The position numbers and the translations under genes are program-made. From assembly GCA_044425575.1 (NCBI GenBank), contig JAWXVE010000027.1, forward strand, positions 1-26,221: a stretch of DNA of 26,221 nucleotides, written 5' to 3'. Shown here piece by piece: positions 22,920 to 26,221 of this stretch; the stretch's first letter is position 1, and every line of letters starts with the position of its first letter. Source of the DNA: JAWXVE01 sp044425575. GTDB lineage: Bacteria; Bacillota; Clostridia; Lachnospirales; Lachnospiraceae. Under the pieces are notes generated by a model. The model was given only the letters and a program-made list of their open reading frames with translations. It did not search any database and was not told where the DNA came from.

Positions 22920-25565
22920 CTATAGACTTCTACTACCATGGCACGTAAAGTATACGACTTGGTAGTCTCTTGCAATCTCTTTCACCAATTCCAATCCCTG
23001 TGTTAAGTGTACATGGTCTAAATTCACAAAGGGGTCATCTAAGATGATAATAGGCTTTGGTACTTCTTTATAAACTGCTTCTACAAGTGCCAGTCTTAGG
23101 CACAACTTCATTAAGTCTTGGATTCCCTTACTTAAGGTATGAAAGGAACGGAATGCCCCTTCTTCTAAGTGCAATACATTTAATTGAATATCAATTTCAT
23201 ATTGCTTGGATATCTCCTCATTCAACTTGGTAATATACTTTTGAAATGCATATTGTAGGGTTGCTTTATAATTAGTGGCAAGTTGCTCTTTTGCATCTTG
23301 CAAGCAACTATGTGCCTGCTTTAAGCTCTCATACCCTACCTCTAGGCTAGCTATTGTGTTCCCACAATTGGCGAGCTCTGATTCTACATCATCTAATTCA
23401 TCTGCCAACTCCATGGATTGTACAATGGATGATTCTAAAGAGGAAATACTCTGAAGCAATTGCTTCTTATCTTCCATTAGCTTGGATTTTTTCTCTTGAA
23501 TCACTTCCATAGTAGGAATATCACCTTCCACTTCAGTAAATTGTTCCACGGAATTACAAGCTATAAATTCTTCTAGAGAATCCTTATGCTCCCTCCACTC
23601 CTTATGGCACCTTTCCACAAGCTCCACCTGATCTCGTAAAGCACTAATCAAATCCTTCCCACCCTGTACTTGAGTGAATACTCCGTAAGGACGTGCCAAA
23701 TCACTTGCCTTTTCTCTTGCAACATCAATGGTATTCTTTGCTTGTGTATGCTCGTTGCGCTTCTCCTTAAGTTGATGGAAATGAGTAATTCTTTCTCGTA
23801 TCCCACCAAATCGCTGCTCATAATGATCAATTGCTTGTACCATATCATACTTCGCTAGATATTCTTCCATACCACATTTTAATGTATGAATTTCTTCCTG
23901 TTTCTTCTTCCATCCGTCTTCTTGTGCAGCTTTCCTACTCCTGCACCGAATCCACTCATTTACATTCTCCCGCTCTTCATAAAGAGCCTTTGGAAGTTCC
24001 ACTGTCTTTGATTGTACTTTCTCTAAGTAAGCTGTAATGATATGATATAGTTTGGTTTTCTTTTCATTTAATTCTCTAAGTGTTTCTTCATATTGAGTAA
24101 ATTTGTCCACTTGTTCTAAGCGTGCTAAATGTATTCTATGACTTTTCTTCTGCTGTAAAAATCCCATGATGCCAAGGACAATTCCCACTCCAATTAGTAC
24201 AACACCTAATAGAACAGAAAGCGACTCTACCACCACCATAAGAAATCCTACGAGAATCAGTAAGATTCCTCCACTCATGGATGCAACTGAAACACCTTTC
24301 TTTGGTAACGTTTCTTCTACTCCTTCCAAAGACTTGTACTCTTCCTGAACTCTTTCAATATCTTGTTCTATATTCTGAATATCTTCATAAACATCTAGGC
24401 AATGATCCACTTCTTCCACACTACAGGAAATTCCTCCATAGCGTTTTTCTAATGATTCATAGGCATCTTCATGGCACTGTTGGTCATCTCCATTACCTTG
24501 GGCTTCTAGGATACGTAACTTTTGAAGAGATGTCATTTGATGGTCTAACTCTTCTAAGATAGCAGTGGAATCGCCATATTGATTCTTGTATGAATGATAT
24601 AGAGTCTCCTCGTCTACCGTACTTTCATACTTCTTCGCAATTTCTTCTTGTACTTTCCATGTTGAAATAGCTTGATCTAATTGATCAATTTCATCCCTCG
24701 TAATCACCTTGTCTTTAAAATAGGCTCTTACCTGCTTGTAGGCGTTCTCCCCTTCCTTTTCTTTCTTGACAAGTGATTCATAGTGGTCCCTTTTCCCCTG
24801 AAGGGATTGTGCTTTTAGCTGCACTTCACAAACAACTTCTTTCTCCACAATCTGATTCAAGACTAATTCTTCTTCTTGTTTTTTCTTTAGAAGACGTTCT
24901 ACATCTTTTATGGCACTTAGGCACTCTTTTCGCCTTATTTCTAATTCTTTTACCTTCCGTTTCTCTTCCCCAAGTAGACCGCCCGAACCTCGCTTGGCTT
25001 GAATTCCAGTCATAGCTTTATCTAGAATGTCCAATGCCTTGGTAGATTGTTCCATATCTGCCTCTTGTTCCTGAATATTTCCCAACTTCATGGCAATCAC
25101 ATCATTTAAAAAGGTAGATTCTTCTAAGTTGATAAAAGAAGTCTTCTCATAAGAATCCCTGTCTACTTGCCATAATTCCTCCCCCAGACACTCGGTATAC
25201 TCCGTAGTAAGAAGATTCGTCGCTACATCATATAAACAAAACGTATCTTCCTTATCTGTCTTACCAAAAAATCGCTCCACACGATAAGATTTCTCACCTA
25301 CGCGAAATGTTAAAGTCCCCCCAAACATTCCACCTTCATAGGGCATATACCGCCGCCGCTGGGTCAATACTTTTGTGGCTCTACTATACTCCATTCCAAA
25401 TAACATAGCCTTTATAAAGGCTGCAAACGTTGTCTTTCCCCATGCATTTTCGGCTTCTATCACATTCATTCCCACTTGGAAGGAATATGAATAGTCCACT
25501 AATTTACCAAAACGTCGCACATAGGCTTCTTCCAGAATAATTGTATCCTTCATTTCTCCACTCAT
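22920..25565 (-). CDS. yhaN: YhaN-like SbcC/AAA-type ATPase with internal membrane segments
   Basis: This 881-residue protein is a YhaN-type AAA ATPase, related in layout to SbcC/Rad50. The N-terminus has AYVRRFGKLVDYSYSFQ and a Walker A-like ENAWGKTTFAAF (about 39-50), followed by long charged coiled-coil stretches on both sides of the middle. Near residues 425-470 are two hydrophobic helices (SGGILLILVGFLMVVV and VLLGVVLIGVGIVLGIMGFL), so the protein is probably membrane-attached. The C-terminus has the ABC signature-like LSKGIQDLMKLCLRLALVEA and the Walker B IIILDDPFVNLDH. Substrate and exact function are not established; the adjacent SbcD-like gene suggests DNA end processing or repair. 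The ATG overlaps the upstream stop (ATGA), so they are probably coupled. Symbol by analogy to Bacillus subtilis. Confidence 0.85.
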   Translation of the reverse strand: MSGEMKDTIILEEAYVRRFGKLVDYSYSFQVGMNVIEAENAWGKTTFAAFIKAMLFGMEYSRATKVLTQRRRYMPYEGGMFGGTLTFRVGEKSYRVERFFGKTDKEDTFCLYDVATNLLTTEYTECLGEELWQVDRDSYEKTSFINLEESTFLNDVIAMKLGNIQEQEADMEQSTKALDILDKAMTGIQAKRGSGGLLGEEKRKVKELEIRRKECLSAIKDVERLLKKKQEEELVLNQIVEKEVVCEVQLKAQSLQGKRDHYESLVKKEKEGENAYKQVRAYFKDKVITRDEIDQLDQAISTWKVQEEIAKKYESTVDEETLYHSYKNQYGDSTAILEELDHQMTSLQKLRILEAQGNGDDQQCHEDAYESLEKRYGGISCSVEEVDHCLDVYEDIQNIEQDIERVQEEYKSLEGVEETLPKKGVSVASMSGGILLILVGFLMVVVESLSVLLGVVLIGVGIVLGIMGFLQQKKSHRIHLARLEQVDKFTQYEETLRELNEKKTKLYHIITAYLEKVQSKTVELPKALYEERENVNEWIRCRSRKAAQEDGWKKKQEEIHTLKCGMEEYLAKYDMVQAIDHYEQRFGGIRERITHFHQLKEKRNEHTQAKNTIDVAREKASDLARPYGVFTQVQGGKDLISALRDQVELVERCHKEWREHKDSLEEFIACNSVEQFTEVEGDIPTMEVIQEKKSKLMEDKKQLLQSISSLESSIVQSMELADELDDVESELANCGNTIASLEVGYESLKQAHSCLQDAKEQLATNYKATLQYAFQKYITKLNEEISKQYEIDIQLNVLHLEEGAFRSFHTLSKGIQDLMKLCLRLALVEAVYKEVPKPIIILDDPFVNLDHVHLTQGLELVKEIARDYQVVYFTCHGSRSL

Positions 25566-26221
25566 AAGGTTACCTCTTTTCCTGCAATGGCTCTAAGTCC
25601 CAATTGAATAATATGGTTCTTCTCTTCCTCACTCACAGACAGTAATTGCACCTTCCGAATAAATTCTCCTTTTAACGTACGGTCATTCTTGTATTGATCT
25701 CCATCAATACGAAGTTCGCTTTCATTCTTCACTTTTGCATAATAAAATCTTCGCTTTGCAAATTCTTCCAAATAAGTCAAGTCCAGCTCAAATCCTTCTT
25801 CGATTTCACCCACTATGCAAACTTTAATGAGGTCATCTGCACAAATCGGATCAAGTGTGTTGGTAATCTCTTCCATTAATTCTGCAAAATTAGAATACGG
25901 TGTTACATCCACTCTAATCTCATGAAAAGTTCTCCTTGATAATGAAACAAACTCCGTGTGAATCTTCTCTTCTTCTATATCTAATACTACAAAACCTTTC
26001 ACCCCACACTCATCAAATCCGCGGCCTTCTAAGCATCCACTATAACAATATATTCCTCTATCATCAAGCGGACCTTGTACATATTCGTGAATATGGCCAA
26101 GAGCTAGATAATCAATGTATCTTTCACGCAAACAAGAGAGCGGAATTACTTCCGCCCCCGTTGATTGATACTGGGTCACCTGTCCATGCAGCATAACTAG
26201 ATTAATATCTTTCTCCTCTAG
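25562..26221 (-). CDS. yhaO: YhaO-like SbcD-type metallophosphoesterase (5' part beyond right edge)
   Basis: The frame is open through the right edge, so the N-terminal metal-binding motifs are missing; 219 residues are visible. The visible part begins near a conserved VMLHGQ and then has DYLALGHIHEYVQG, the GHxH metal-ligand motif of calcineurin-type phosphoesterases, and YCYSGCLEGRGFDECGVKGF, as in SbcD/Mre11/YhaO. The C-terminal region is a mixed alpha/beta capping domain. In SbcCD and Rad50-Mre11 such nucleases pair with an ATPase, which here is the overlapping yhaN-like gene. The start and promoter lie outside the window. The activity is inferred from family. Confidence 0.88.
   Translation of the reverse strand, partial: LEEKDINLVMLHGQVTQYQSTGAEVIPLSCLRERYIDYLALGHIHEYVQGPLDDRGIYCYSGCLEGRGFDECGVKGFVVLDIEEEKIHTEFVSLSRRTFHEIRVDVTPYSNFAELMEEITNTLDPICADDLIKVCIVGEIEEGFELDLTYLEEFAKRRFYYAKVKNESELRIDGDQYKNDRTLKGEFIRKVQLLSVSEEEKNHIIQLGLRAIAGKEVTL

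Noticed and set aside
22920..26221. Anti-phage defence module (SMC-like ATPase plus nuclease)
   Set aside because: The pair matches the housekeeping YhaO/YhaN arrangement, lies in an operon with tcdA, and has no neighbouring integrase, toxin or other defence gene.

Overview
This is a low-GC Gram-positive chromosomal segment from a motile, spore-forming anaerobe. The gene families and their order suggest a Clostridia member, most likely Lachnospiraceae-like; that placement is an inference from gene content, not a database match. Evidence includes CodY, the GPR spore protease, SpoIIP, a fla operon in Bacillus/Clostridium order, strong AGGAGG-type ribosome binding sites and the SwrD/FlbD and YlxF/MotE-like flagellar proteins.

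Layout. From 1 to about 12,573 the minus strand carries the proximal part of a large flagellar operon, transcribed right to left: flgB, flgC, fliE, fliF, fliG, fliH, fliI, fliJ, a MotE/YlxF-like gene, fliK, flgD, a TIGR02530-type flagellar operon gene, flgE, flbD/swrD and the start of motA (cut by the left edge). It builds the rod, MS ring, C ring, export ATPase, hook cap, hook and stator in order. Directly upstream, also on the minus strand, are comM-like (yifB), dprA, topA and codY. This resembles the Bacillus subtilis dprA-topA-...-codY-flgB order, but without the trmFO, xerC/codV and hslVU genes that lie between topA and codY there. codY and topA each end or begin at recognisable promoters and terminators, and the flgB promoter sits just behind the codY terminator. 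Next to it is a sequence that matches the CodY operator at 13 of 15 positions.

From 18,821 to 19,495 a plus-strand YczE/YitT-type membrane protein gene runs into spoIIP (minus), and the two stop codons lie within one hairpin. gpr lies upstream of spoIIP, diverging from rpsT (plus), which has a near-consensus sigma-A promoter, a possibly structured leader and a strong terminator. The right end is a minus-strand operon: a yhaO-like phosphoesterase (cut by the right edge), a yhaN-like ATPase with internal membrane segments, and tcdA.

How it works together: CodY (a nutrient sensor responding to branched-chain amino acids and GTP in Bacillus) sits next to, and may regulate, the flagellar operon it precedes. 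The gpr-spoIIP pair serves sporulation and germination. comM-dprA-topA and yhaO-yhaN belong to DNA processing. No gap without a gene exceeds about 230 bases. I saw no tRNA, rRNA, CRISPR array, insertion sequence or prophage gene. Nothing here convincingly looks like an undescribed system. The more interesting items are regulatory: CodY-like boxes, a perfect 13-bp hairpin between flgE and flbD, and alternative hairpins in the rpsT leader.
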